This document shows, one piece after another, positions 16,559 to 24,515 of a stretch of DNA of 64,000 bases. How positions within the stretch are numbered: position 1 is the stretch's first letter; every line of letters starts with the position of its first letter. The notes below the pieces were generated by a model. That model had not been told where the DNA came from and made no database searches. It was given only the letters and a program-made list of their open reading frames with translations. This stretch comes from Blastococcus sp. VKM Ac-2987 (lineage in GTDB: Bacteria > Actinomycetota > Actinomycetes > Mycobacteriales > Geodermatophilaceae). The position numbers and the translations under genes were made by a program. The DNA lies in assembly GCF_026967805.1 (NCBI RefSeq), contig NZ_JAPVBG010000001.1, forward strand, positions 449,143 to 513,142. The letters are read 5' to 3'.

Positions 16559-16566
16559 GCGAGGTC

Positions 16567-17241
16567 CTACCGTGCGCGGCGCGCCTGGCGGAGCCCGGCC
16601 GCGCCGGGGCCGGAGAGCCGATCCCGCGCTGCGGCCGTCCGGCCGGTGAGCAGCAGGAGCAGCGCCTCGATCGGCCCCTCGACGACGTCACCCTCCCCCG
16701 CCGACCAGGAGACGTCGGTCGCCACCAGCCGCCGGCCCCGCAGCCGCCGCCGGGCGGAGAACGTGGTGGACATCGGCCACGGCAGGTCCCACACGCGCGT
16801 GGCCGCGGTCACCGCGGCATCGACGGGCATGGCGCGGGGACGGCCGAGCGGCAGCGCGATGTCCTGGCCGTGCACGAGCACGTCGAGCAGCGGTTCCAGG
16901 TGGCTGATGCCGGGGGCCTTGCGTCGCGAGCCGGCCATGCCGCGGATCCGGGCGACCACCTGCTCCCGCGGCACCGCGGCGGACCGGACGGCGCTGTCGT
17001 GGATCATCCGCTGCAGGCTGCCGCCGGCGCGGACCAGATCGGCGGTCGCACGAGCCGGTCCGGTCTGCGCCAGTGCGAGGTGGGCGGCGACGTCGCGCAC
17101 CCGCCAGCCCGCGCAGAGCGACGGGTGCTCCCACTCCTCGTCGGTCAGCTCGTCCAGCAGGTCGGCGAGGTCGAGGCGCTGGCGGTCGGTCGCCGCCCAG
17201 ACGGCGTCGACGTCCATGCTTCGGGTCGGCTGCGGTCCCAT
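16567..17241 (-). CDS. Maleylpyruvate isomerase family mycothiol-dependent (DinB-like) enzyme
   Basis: The 224-residue protein fits the actinobacterial mycothiol-dependent/DinB fold family: LADLLDELTDEEWEHPSLCAGWRVRDVAAHLA with the metal-site histidine in AAHLA, then LEPLLDVLVHGQDIALPLG with a second histidine. Members use mycothiol or bind a metal in detoxification or aromatic degradation. The exact reaction is unknown. The ATG follows GGGGAG. It is transcribed divergently from a MarR gene with an inverted-repeat operator between them, so it is a likely MarR target. Confidence 0.82.
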   Translation of the reverse strand: MGPQPTRSMDVDAVWAATDRQRLDLADLLDELTDEEWEHPSLCAGWRVRDVAAHLALAQTGPARATADLVRAGGSLQRMIHDSAVRSAAVPREQVVARIRGMAGSRRKAPGISHLEPLLDVLVHGQDIALPLGRPRAMPVDAAVTAATRVWDLPWPMSTTFSARRRLRGRRLVATDVSWSAGEGDVVEGPIEALLLLLTGRTAAARDRLSGPGAAGLRQARRAR

Positions 17242-17265
17242 GACGCGCTCCCCAGGAACTAGTAC

Positions 17266-17294
17266 GATCCTCGAACCAATGTAGTTCGATGATC
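17266..17294. promoter_or_regulatory. Inverted-repeat operator between the mycothiol-type gene and marR
   Basis: TCGAAC-CAATGTA-GTTCGA is a perfect repeat at 17271-17289. With one mismatch per arm it extends to GATCCTCGAAC and GTTCGATGATC. On the minus strand TACATT inside the spacer could be a -10 hexamer, so repressor binding would block the divergent gene. The spacing suits a MarR dimer, and the marR start lies 25 bases away. Confidence 0.7.
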
Positions 17295-17318
17295 TGACTT
17301 CGGTCAACGAGGATGTCG

Positions 17319-17774
17319 ATGACGGCCCAACCCGGTCCGACCGAGGACGAGCTGAACCTCGGGCTGCTCCTCTTCATCCCCTACCGCGCGCTCGAGAACC
17401 GGGTCTTCGAGGCGCTCGCACGGGCGGGCTTCGACGACTTCACCCCCGCGCAGGCCCGCCTGATGCAGCGGATCGGCCCCGCCGGGACCCGGCTGACCGA
17501 GCTGGCCGAGGCGGCGCAGGTGACCAAGCAGACCGCCGGTCACCTGGTCGACCAGCTGGAGCGCACCGGCTACGTCCGGCGCACGCCCGACCCGACCGAC
17601 GCGCGCGCCCGGTTGGTGCGCCTCGCCGAACGCGGGACGGCGGCCCAGCCGGTGGCCGCGGCCGTCGTCGCCGAGGTGGAGGACGAGTGGCGCAGGCACC
17701 TGGGCGAGCGGCGCTGGGGGCAGCTGCGGGCTTCGCTCACGGCGCTGCGCGAGATCACCGACCCCTACCGCTGA
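17319..17774 (+). CDS. MarR family transcriptional regulator
   Basis: The 151-residue winged-helix regulator has the recognition region RLTELAEAAQVTKQTAGHLVDQLERTGYVRRTPDPTDARARLV split over helix and wing, with the family DxRxxL-like wing DPTDARARL. ATG 17319 is preferred to ATG 17313 because GAGG lies 6 bases before it, whereas the earlier ATG abuts that site. It probably autorepresses and represses the divergent mycothiol-type gene through the TCGAAC-N7-GTTCGA site. The ligand is unknown. Confidence 0.9.
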   Translation: MTAQPGPTEDELNLGLLLFIPYRALENRVFEALARAGFDDFTPAQARLMQRIGPAGTRLTELAEAAQVTKQTAGHLVDQLERTGYVRRTPDPTDARARLVRLAERGTAAQPVAAAVVAEVEDEWRRHLGERRWGQLRASLTALREITDPYR

Positions 17775-17781
17775 GGACGGG

Positions 17782-19527
17782 TCACCGCAGCCGGCGGGTG
17801 CTGTCGGGCAGCCGCTGGGTGACGCCCTGGCCGTCCAGCCACTCCATCAGCGGCACGGCGACCCGGCGGCTGGTGCCCCACGCCTGGCGGGCCTGGCTGA
17901 GTGTGAACGGCTGCGGGAGCTCGGCCAGCCTCGTCCGGGCGACGTCGGCGATCCCCGGTGCGAGGTACACCGCCTCGCCGATCCGCACCAGCTGCCCGCT
18001 GCGGACAGCGGCGGCCAGCTCCCGCACGCCGAGCCCGGCGGCTCCGAGCTCCGGCGCCTCCGGAGCGGCGAAGGGGTCGGCCGCCAGCCGGGCGCGGATC
18101 CCGTCGACCGCCCGCTGCACCGCCGGCGGGAGGTCCGCGTCGCCGTCGACCACGCGGCCGGCCCGCAGCACCAGCGGCGCCCGGACGAGGGCGGGCACCA
18201 GCTCGGCGTCGGGCAGGTCGAGCGCCCGGCGCACCACCTCGGCCGGCGGCCCCGGCTCCAGCGGGCGCAGCCGCCGGTAGCGGCCGACGACGTCGGGCAC
18301 CCGGGCCGCGAGCTCGTCGGCCAGCCCCGCGGCGAGCAGCCACGGCCCGTGCCGGGTGGCGCCGGGCGGCACCGGCCAGCCCATGGCGGCGAAGTCCTCG
18401 GCGCGCACGACGCGGCGACGCGCCAGGGCCGCGACCGCCCCGGCCGCGCCGTCCGGCTGGGCGGACAGCTCGGCGGCCCGCTGGCGGGCGGCGCCGCGGC
18501 GGCGCAGCTCCGGCGGGTCGACGTCGCGCACGTCGGCGCCGAGCACCCGCCGGGCGCCGGGGTCGCGGAGCAGCAGCCGGTCCCCGACGCGCAGCGGCAG
18601 CGGGCGGTCCAGCCGCAGCCGCACCGCCGCGCCGTCCAGCGGGCGGAGCCGGGCACCGACCGTGGCCGAGCCGACGTGCACCACCGGCTCGGCGGGCAAC
18701 CGCTCGCCGGGCTCGGAGGTCAGGCTGACGTCGACGACGTCGGTGGTCCGGAAGGCGCCCGGGGTGAGCAGCGCGTCGCCGCGGGAGAGCTCCTCCACCG
18801 CGATCCCGCGCAGGTTCAGCGCCACCCGCGCGGTGGCGTCGGCCCGATCGACGGCTTCGCCGAGGGACTGCACGCCGCGCACGGTCACCTCGCGGTCGCC
18901 GAGCAGGAACCGGTCGCCCGGGGCCGCGGAGCCGCCGGCGAGGGTGCCGGTCACCACCGTGCCGGCGCCCTTGATGGTGAAGGCCCGGTCGATCCAGAGC
19001 CGGACCGGCGCGGTGCGGTCCGGCGCCGGGAGCCCGCCGAGCAGCTCCTCCAGCGCACCGGTCAGCTCCGGCAGCCCGGCGCCGGTCACCGCGCTGACCG
19101 CCATCCCGGGCACCGCACCCATCGACGTCCCGGCCAGCCGCTCGGTGACGTCGGCGAGCACCGGTGCCGGGTCGGCCAGGTCGGCCTTGGTGACGGCGAG
19201 CAGCGCATGCCGCACGCCCAGGGCGTCCAGGACGGCGACGTGCTCGGCGGTCTGCGCCGACCAGCCGTCGTCGGCCGCCACGACCACGAGGGCGGCGGGC
19301 ACCGAGCCGACACCGGCGAGCATGTTGCCCACGAAGCGCTCGTGCCCCGGGACGTCGACCACCGCCAGCCGGCGTCCCGAGGGCAGCGTGGTCCACGCGA
19401 AGCCGAGGTCGATGGTGAGCCCGCGACGGCGCTCCTCCGCCCAGCGGTCGGGCTCCATGCCGGTGAGCGCCCGGACCAGCGCCGACTTGCCGTGGTCCAC
19501 GTGCCCGGCGGTCGCGATCACGTCCAC
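17782..19527 (-). CDS. selB: Selenocysteine-specific elongation factor SelB
   Basis: The 581-residue GTPase delivers selenocysteyl-tRNA to the ribosome at Sec codons marked by a SECIS hairpin. The EF-Tu-like part shows GHVDHGKS (8-15), VVDVPGHERFVGNMLAGV, VVAADDGWSAQT and VTKAD. The C-terminal third (about residues 400-581, ending QAWGTSRRVAVPLMEWLDGQ) is the winged-helix tail that binds SECIS RNA. The GTG start overlaps selA by 10 bases. In this organism it should act on UAG, given the CUA anticodon of the linked tRNA-Sec. Confidence 0.96.
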   Translation of the reverse strand: MDVIATAGHVDHGKSALVRALTGMEPDRWAEERRRGLTIDLGFAWTTLPSGRRLAVVDVPGHERFVGNMLAGVGSVPAALVVVAADDGWSAQTAEHVAVLDALGVRHALLAVTKADLADPAPVLADVTERLAGTSMGAVPGMAVSAVTGAGLPELTGALEELLGGLPAPDRTAPVRLWIDRAFTIKGAGTVVTGTLAGGSAAPGDRFLLGDREVTVRGVQSLGEAVDRADATARVALNLRGIAVEELSRGDALLTPGAFRTTDVVDVSLTSEPGERLPAEPVVHVGSATVGARLRPLDGAAVRLRLDRPLPLRVGDRLLLRDPGARRVLGADVRDVDPPELRRRGAARQRAAELSAQPDGAAGAVAALARRRVVRAEDFAAMGWPVPPGATRHGPWLLAAGLADELAARVPDVVGRYRRLRPLEPGPPAEVVRRALDLPDAELVPALVRAPLVLRAGRVVDGDADLPPAVQRAVDGIRARLAADPFAAPEAPELGAAGLGVRELAAAVRSGQLVRIGEAVYLAPGIADVARTRLAELPQPFTLSQARQAWGTSRRVAVPLMEWLDGQGVTQRLPDSTRRLR

Positions 19528-20849
19528 CGGCGGGCCACCTCCAGCACGGCGGCGGCGAGGTCGTCGTCGGCGGCCGGCGGCACGCTGCGGAGGTTCAGCA
19601 GGGTCCGGCCGTCCTCGACGTAGCCGACCACCGGGGTCGCGCCCAGGCGCAGCGGCCCGGCGAACGCCTCCGGCAGGGAGACCGCCGCGCCGGGCAGCGG
19701 GTGCTCGGGCGCCCCGCCGCCGCCGACGCGCGAGTCGGCGTCGACCGCGTCCGCCGGGATGCCCGCGGCCGACAGCCGGGCGGCGAGGGCGTGCGCGCGG
19801 GCCCGGAGCCCCTCGGCCCCGGCGGCGATCATCTCCTGCACGGGCGGGAGCGGACCGCGCAGCGTCGCCTCCAGCCCGGCCAGCGTCGTCTTGTCCACGC
19901 GCAGCGCGCGGTAGAGCGGGTGCCGTCGCAGCGTCTGCACGAGCTCCGCCCGCCCGAGGACCAGGCCGGCCTGCGGCCCGCCGAGCAGCTTGTCGCCGCT
20001 GGCGAGCACCAGGTCCGCGCCGGCGGCGAGCGTGGTCTGCAGGTCGGGCTCGTCGGGCAGCAGCGGGTGCGGTCGCAGCAGCCCGGAGCCGACGTCGGCC
20101 ACCAGCGGCACGCCGGTGCCCGCCAGGGCCGTGGCCAGCTCCGCCGCGTCCACGGCCCGGGTGAAGCCGCGGACGACGAAGTTCGACGGGTGCACCTTCA
20201 GCACCGCGCCGGTGCCGGGGCCGAGCGCGCCCGTGTAGTCGGCGAGGGTGACGCGGTTGGTGGTCCCGACCTCGCGCAGCCGGGCGCCGGTGGCCTGCAG
20301 CAGCTCGGGGATGCGGAAGCCGTCACCGATCTCCACCAGCTCGCCGCGGGCCAGCACCAGCTCGCGCCCCTGGCCGAGGGCGGTGGCGACGAGCGCGAGG
20401 GCGGCCGCGCAGTTGTTGACCACGAGCGCGGCCTCGGCCGCGGGCACGGCGTCGAGCAGTGCGGCGAGCGCCGCCTCCCCGCGCGGACCCCGCCGGCCGG
20501 TGGCCAGGTCGAGCTCGACGTCGGTGGTGCCGCTGGCCGCGACCACCGCCTCGACGGCGGCCGGCGACAGCGGCGCCCGGCCGAGGTTGGTGTGCACGAC
20601 GACGCCGGTCGCGTTGAGCACCGGGCGCAGGCTCGACGCCGTCGCGGGCAGCCCGGCCAGCACGGCGTCGGCGGCGTCGCCGGGGGCGACCTCGCCGGCC
20701 CGGACGCGCTGCTGCACCCGCTGCACGGCGCCCTTCACCAGGTCCCGGCCCAGCCGCGCGCCGGCCGCGGTGAGCCGCGGATCGGCGAGCAGGGTGTCGG
20801 TGCGCGGCACCTGCCGGCGGGGGTCGGCGCGCTGCGGGTCCTGGTTCAT
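19518..20849 (-). CDS. selA: L-seryl-tRNA(Sec) selenium transferase SelA
   Basis: The 443-residue PLP enzyme converts Ser-tRNA(Sec) to Sec-tRNA(Sec) using selenophosphate. Visible family stretches are LRPVLNATGVVVHTNLGRAPL, VVNNCAAALALVATAL and the PLP lysine K287 in ASGDKLLGGPQAG. The length is close to E. coli SelA (463). The gene starts 24 bases after the tRNA-Sec gene on the same strand and overlaps selB, so selC-selA-selB look like one transcript. Confidence 0.97.
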   Translation of the reverse strand: MNQDPQRADPRRQVPRTDTLLADPRLTAAGARLGRDLVKGAVQRVQQRVRAGEVAPGDAADAVLAGLPATASSLRPVLNATGVVVHTNLGRAPLSPAAVEAVVAASGTTDVELDLATGRRGPRGEAALAALLDAVPAAEAALVVNNCAAALALVATALGQGRELVLARGELVEIGDGFRIPELLQATGARLREVGTTNRVTLADYTGALGPGTGAVLKVHPSNFVVRGFTRAVDAAELATALAGTGVPLVADVGSGLLRPHPLLPDEPDLQTTLAAGADLVLASGDKLLGGPQAGLVLGRAELVQTLRRHPLYRALRVDKTTLAGLEATLRGPLPPVQEMIAAGAEGLRARAHALAARLSAAGIPADAVDADSRVGGGGAPEHPLPGAAVSLPEAFAGPLRLGATPVVGYVEDGRTLLNLRSVPPAADDDLAAAVLEVARRWT

Positions 20850-20873
20850 CGCCCGCAGCGTATGTGCGGGAAG

Positions 20874-20969
20874 TGGCGGAGGCGGACGGGAATCGAACCC
20901 GCCTGGCCGAGATGCTCGGCCACGTCGGCTTTAGAGGCCGCGGGGGCCACCAGACACCCTGACGCCTCC
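20874..20969 (-). tRNA. selC: tRNA-Sec with anticodon CUA
   Basis: The 96-base gene begins GGAGGCG, pairs with CGCCTCC near the 3' end and encodes the discriminator G and CCA. The T loop TTCGATT sits on a GGCGGG/CCCGTC stem, so acceptor plus T stem total 13 bp, a tRNA-Sec hallmark. The variable arm TGGCCGAG-CAT-CTCGGCCA is a perfect 8-bp hairpin. The anticodon loop is CTCTAAA closed by CGGC/GCCG, giving U33 and anticodon CUA. No TCA occurs in the loop. It should therefore decode UAG rather than UGA. D and anticodon stems need a bulge or mismatch each. Adjacent selA and selB confirm identity. Confidence 0.95.
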
Positions 20970-21036
20970 GCCGGGAACACTACGTCCCCGCCGGTCTCCC
21001 CGGAACTGTCGGTGGGGAGTGCGAGCATCACGACCC

Positions 21037-21672
21037 GTGAAGCGCACCGGGTCCCGCTCCCCCGCCACGCTGCCGCCGGTCACCCTCACGCCCGAGGAGG
21101 CCGCGGCGGTCGCCGTCGCCCTCGCCTCCTCGCCCGAGGGCCCCTACGCCGAGGCGGGCCGCGGCGCCCTGGAGAAGGTGCTGGCCGTCCTGGAACCCGA
21201 TGCCCGGCGGCGGGCGCAGCTGCTCGCCACGAGCCTGTGGGTCAGCGCCGAGGCCGGCCGCTCGGCGCAGGTGCGCGGGCTGCTGGAGCGGGCGGTGACG
21301 GGCCGGCAGGTCCTGGCCCTGCGGTACCGCGACGGCCGCGGGCGGTCCTCGCACCGCGAGGTGGAGCCGCAGCTCCTGGCGCGCAGCGGCGAGCACTGGT
21401 TCCTCGTCGCGTGGTGCCGGGAGCGGCAGGCCGCCCGCTGGTTCCGGGAGGACCGCATCGAGAGCGCCGAGCCCACCGGCGAGGTCGCGGCGGCGCGCGA
21501 GCTGACCGGGGTCGGGGCGCCTCCTCCCACCGAGGCGTCGTCCGGCGCGCGGTCCCGGCACCCGGCCGGACGTGCCCGCCGCACGCCGGAGCAGGAGCCG
21601 GGGCGACCGCGGCTGGTGGTGCTGCCCGGCGGCCGCGGCCGAGCGCCGGCCGGACTACGTTCGACGCCGTGA
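21037..21672 (+). CDS. WYL domain protein lacking the usual N-terminal HTH
   Basis: The 211-residue product starts inside what is normally the middle of a WYL regulator: LTPEEAAAVAVALASSPEGPY and GALEKVLAVL, then the WYL fold VTGRQVLALRYRDGRGRSSHREVEPQLL with HWFLVAWCRERQAARWFREDRI. The roughly 60-residue DNA-binding domain expected before it is missing, and the tRNA-Sec gene occupies that space. The C-terminal 60 residues are low-complexity. It may be a truncated regulator or a ligand-binding remnant. The GTG start is uncertain (21019 also possible). Its stop overlaps the selD start by 4 bases. Confidence 0.72.
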   Translation: MKRTGSRSPATLPPVTLTPEEAAAVAVALASSPEGPYAEAGRGALEKVLAVLEPDARRRAQLLATSLWVSAEAGRSAQVRGLLERAVTGRQVLALRYRDGRGRSSHREVEPQLLARSGEHWFLVAWCRERQAARWFREDRIESAEPTGEVAAARELTGVGAPPPTEASSGARSRHPAGRARRTPEQEPGRPRLVVLPGGRGRAPAGLRSTP

Positions 21673-22676
21673 CGACCGCCACCCCGACCATCCGGCTGAC
21701 CCAGTACGCCCACGGCGGCGGCTGCGCCTGCAAGATCCCGCCCGGTGAGCTGGAGGCCGTCGTCGCCGGCCTGACCGCGACCGGCCCGTCCGCCCCCAAC
21801 GCCGAGCTGGTGATCGGCCTCGACGACGGTGACGACGCCGCGGTCGTCCGGATCGCGGGGGGTCAGGGCCTGGTGCTCACGACCGACTTCTTCACCCCGG
21901 TCGTCGACGACGCGCGCACCTTCGGCCGGATCGCGGCCGCCAATGCGCTCTCCGACGTCTACGCCATGGGCGGTACCCCGGTCGTCGCGGTGAACCTGCT
22001 CGGCTGGCCGCGCGACGTGCTGCCCGCCGAGCTCGCCGCGGAGGTGCTGCGCGGCGGGCTGGAGGTGGCGCAGGAGGCCGGCTGCCACGTCGGCGGCGGG
22101 CACTCCATCGACGACCCCGAGCCCAAGTACGGGATGGCCGTCACCGGCGTGGTCGACGTCGACCGGATCATCACCAACTCCGGGGCCGTGGCCGGGACGC
22201 CGCTGACCCTCACCAAGCCGCTGGGTGTCGGGGTGCTCAACAGCCGGATGAAGGCGACCGGCGAGGTGTCGGAGGAGGCGGTCGCCTCGATGACCGCGCT
22301 GAACCGGGACGCCGGGCAGGCCGCCGTCGCCGCCGGGATCCGCGCCGGCACCGACGTCACCGGCTTCGGGCTGCTCGGCCACCTCTACAAGATGGCGCGG
22401 GCCAGCGGGGTGACCGCCGTGGTCGACGCCGCTGCCGTCCCCTACCTGGCCGGCGCGCGCGAGGCGCTGGCCGACGGGTTCGTCTCCGGCGGCACCCGGC
22501 GCAACCTGGACTGGGTGCGCCCGCACACCGACCTGTCGGCGGTCTCGGAGGACGAGGCGCTGCTCCTGGCCGACGCGCAGACCTCCGGCGGCCTGCTGCT
22601 GGGCGGGGAGGTGCCCGGGGCCCCGGTCATCGGCGAGTTCGTCCCGCGCGGGGAGTTCGTGGTCGTCCTCCGCTGA
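21669..22676 (+). CDS. selD: Selenide, water dikinase (selenophosphate synthetase) SelD
   Basis: The 335-residue enzyme makes selenophosphate from selenide and ATP, the selenium donor for SelA. The active-site loop reads HGGGCACKIPPG with Cys19 and Lys22, aligning with E. coli Cys17 and Lys20, so this SelD is the cysteine form and needs no Sec itself. Further SelD stretches are TTDFFTPVVDDARTFGRIAAANALSDVYAMGG (two halves) and CHVGGGHSIDDPEPKYGMAV. GTG overlaps the WYL gene stop (GTGA). It is transcribed away from tRNA-Sec/selA/selB, completing the pathway. Confidence 0.97.
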   Translation: MTTATPTIRLTQYAHGGGCACKIPPGELEAVVAGLTATGPSAPNAELVIGLDDGDDAAVVRIAGGQGLVLTTDFFTPVVDDARTFGRIAAANALSDVYAMGGTPVVAVNLLGWPRDVLPAELAAEVLRGGLEVAQEAGCHVGGGHSIDDPEPKYGMAVTGVVDVDRIITNSGAVAGTPLTLTKPLGVGVLNSRMKATGEVSEEAVASMTALNRDAGQAAVAAGIRAGTDVTGFGLLGHLYKMARASGVTAVVDAAAVPYLAGAREALADGFVSGGTRRNLDWVRPHTDLSAVSEDEALLLADAQTSGGLLLGGEVPGAPVIGEFVPRGEFVVVLR

Positions 22677-22699
22677 CGGCGTGTCGCCGCGGCACGCCG
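22677..22699 (+). terminator. Weak hairpin after selD
   Basis: CGGCGTG and CACGCCG form a 7-bp stem with a 9-base loop directly after the selD stop. There is no U-tract, and it is weaker than the other hairpins in the window. Confidence 0.35.
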
Positions 22700-22810
22700 G
22701 AGACCCGGGTTCTCGCCCGCGACAGGCCCTCGCCCACGGTCCGGCCGCGCTGCCACGCTGCCGCCGCGACGGACCCGGAGATCCCGCGGTCCGGCACCGA
22801 GGAGGTCGGG

Positions 22811-23398
22811 ATGAGGACGAGGACGGCTCGGCGGGCACTCGCCGTCGTGCTGCTGGCGGTCGTGTCCGGGGCGACGGCGACGGGCGCCGCTGCTGCCACC
22901 GAGGAGCGGATCGGCTTCGCCACCACGGGGCTCGACGGCACGGATCCGCGGACCGGGTGGACGCTGCACAGCGCCTTCCAGGTCTTCGACCCACCGGACC
23001 AGAAGCCGTTCGGCATCGCCGACTTCTTCATCGGCGGCATCGTCCCCGACGGCGGCGAGGGCATCCTCTACGAGTGCACCACCGAGGACCAGGTGCGGGC
23101 CCGCCTCGACGGTGTGGATTCGGCGTCCGCGGTGGGGCGCCTTCGGGTCGCCTGCTCCTCCCCCGAAGGATTGCCGGAGCGGACCGGCACAGCGCTGGTC
23201 GCCCTGCGCTGGCAGGGGACGGGCCCGGTCGAGCGGCTCGTCTTCCAGCGCGGCGACTGCACCGAGCACCTCGACGTGCGCGGCGCCCGGGTGACCGGCC
23301 GGGTCGTGCTCGCCGTCCCCGGCGTGGTCGTGGCCCCGCTGGTCAACGGGGACCCCGCCGAGAACGACCTCCGCCAGCAGCGGATCGTCTGCGGCTGA
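22811..23398 (+). CDS. Secreted protein of unknown function
   Basis: The 195-residue product has a clear Sec signal (MRTRTARRALAVVLLAVVSG, cleavage likely after the GAAAA stretch near residue 29) and no lipobox. The mature part contains four cysteines (YECTTED, VACSSPE, RGDCTEH and the penultimate Cys), which could form two disulfides, and a tail TGRVVLAVPGVVVAPLVNGD. I do not recognise the family. The ATG follows GGAGG with an ideal spacer. It is downstream of selD but separated by 134 bases, and there is no evidence of a selenium role. Confidence 0.75.
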   Translation: MRTRTARRALAVVLLAVVSGATATGAAAATEERIGFATTGLDGTDPRTGWTLHSAFQVFDPPDQKPFGIADFFIGGIVPDGGEGILYECTTEDQVRARLDGVDSASAVGRLRVACSSPEGLPERTGTALVALRWQGTGPVERLVFQRGDCTEHLDVRGARVTGRVVLAVPGVVVAPLVNGDPAENDLRQQRIVCG

Positions 23399-23514
23399 CC
23401 TCCACCGCGACGGGTCGCGCGACACCCGCACCGACCCGTCGACGGCTCGGGAGGACGAGGCCCTCCTGCTGATGGCACCCATCGGCCCGGGTGCCTGCTG
23501 GGGTCGGAGAGGTG

Positions 23515-24456
23515 TCACGGGCGGGCGGGATCGGCGCGTTCCTGCCGCGCGCGCGGGTCCTCGGCGTCCGGTGATCGCCCGGGAGCAGCTGCTCGTGCGC
23601 GGTGCAGCACGAGCGTCACACCGACCGCGCAGACGGCGACGCCCGGCACGGCCGTCGGGCCGGGCGCCTGGCCGAACATGGCCCAGGCCCATGCGGCCGT
23701 CGCCGGGGGCGTCAGGTAGAGCAGGGTGCTGGCCCGGGTCGCCCCCGCCCGGCGCACGACGAAGAGGTAGCTGCCGTAGCCGCCGAGCGTGGAGAGGACG
23801 ACCAGCCACACCATCGCGCCCCAGAACGCGCCGCCACCCGGCGGGGCGAGCTCCCCCCTGACGCTCGCGACCGTCCCGAAGACGACGGCGGCCGCGGCGG
23901 ACTGCGCGGCGAGGGAGACGACCAGCGACTCCGCCGATCCCCACCGGCGCTCCAGGAGCGTGCCCGCCGAGAGGCCGGCGAGGGCGGCGACCGGCAGCAG
24001 GAAGGCCAGGGGTGGCGCGCCACCGGCACCGAGGTCGCCGACCACGACGAGGGCCACGCCGCCGGCGCCGATCAGCAGTCCGGCCCGCTGTCGTCCCGAC
24101 GTCCGCTCGCCCAGGAACCGTCCGGCGAGCGCGGCCACCAGCAGCGGCTGGAGCGCCGCCACCAGGGCCGAGGTCCCGGCGGAGACCCCGGCGCCGGCGG
24201 CGGCGAAGACCCCGCCCAGGTACACCGCCTGGACGAGCAGCCCCAGGCACGCCTGGCGGAGCAGGGACCCGGGCCGCACGCGGTCGCGCCGGGCGAGCGC
24301 CCACCCGCCGAGCAGCAGGGCGGCCAGGAGCGTGCGCCACGCGAGGACCGTGGTGACCGGGGCCCCGCGGGTGGCGAACTCGGCGCCCACGAAACCGGAG
24401 GACCAGCAGACGACCAGGACCACGGCGGCGACGGTGTCGGGGCGATGCCGGCTCAC
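23515..24456 (-). CDS. EamA/DMT family transporter
   Basis: The 313-residue membrane protein has ten hydrophobic spans in two EamA repeats: VVLVVCWSSGFVGAEFATRG and the second repeat from VAALAGLSAGTLLERRWG. Drug/metabolite transporters of this group export amino acids, nucleotides or drugs, and the substrate is unknown. GTG 24456 was chosen so the first span starts soon after. The 116-base tail-to-tail gap to the secreted protein holds small hairpins such as GGCACCC/GGGTGCC (23474-23495). It is divergent from a tetR gene. Confidence 0.83.
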   Translation of the reverse strand: MSRHRPDTVAAVVLVVCWSSGFVGAEFATRGAPVTTVLAWRTLLAALLLGGWALARRDRVRPGSLLRQACLGLLVQAVYLGGVFAAAGAGVSAGTSALVAALQPLLVAALAGRFLGERTSGRQRAGLLIGAGGVALVVVGDLGAGGAPPLAFLLPVAALAGLSAGTLLERRWGSAESLVVSLAAQSAAAAVVFGTVASVRGELAPPGGGAFWGAMVWLVVLSTLGGYGSYLFVVRRAGATRASTLLYLTPPATAAWAWAMFGQAPGPTAVPGVAVCAVGVTLVLHRARAAAPGRSPDAEDPRARQERADPARP

Positions 24457-24470
24457 CGGCCGAGGTAACC

Positions 24471-24487
24471 ACACCGGTCGGTATACT
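24471..24487. promoter_or_regulatory. Candidate promoter/operator between EamA gene and tetR
   Basis: The 59-base divergent gap contains ACACCGGTCGGTATACT. TATACT (24482-24487) is a good -10 hexamer for tetR, with the start codon about 30 bases further. ACCGGTCGGT resembles half-sites of TetR operators but is not a full palindrome. No matching -35 was found. Confidence 0.35.
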
Positions 24488-24515
24488 CGCAGTGGACCAC
24501 TGACGAGGAGGGCAC

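Noticed and set aside
21720-21740. SelD as a selenoprotein
   Set aside because: The active-site loop GGGCACKIPPG has cysteines at both candidate positions and no in-frame TAG or TGA.
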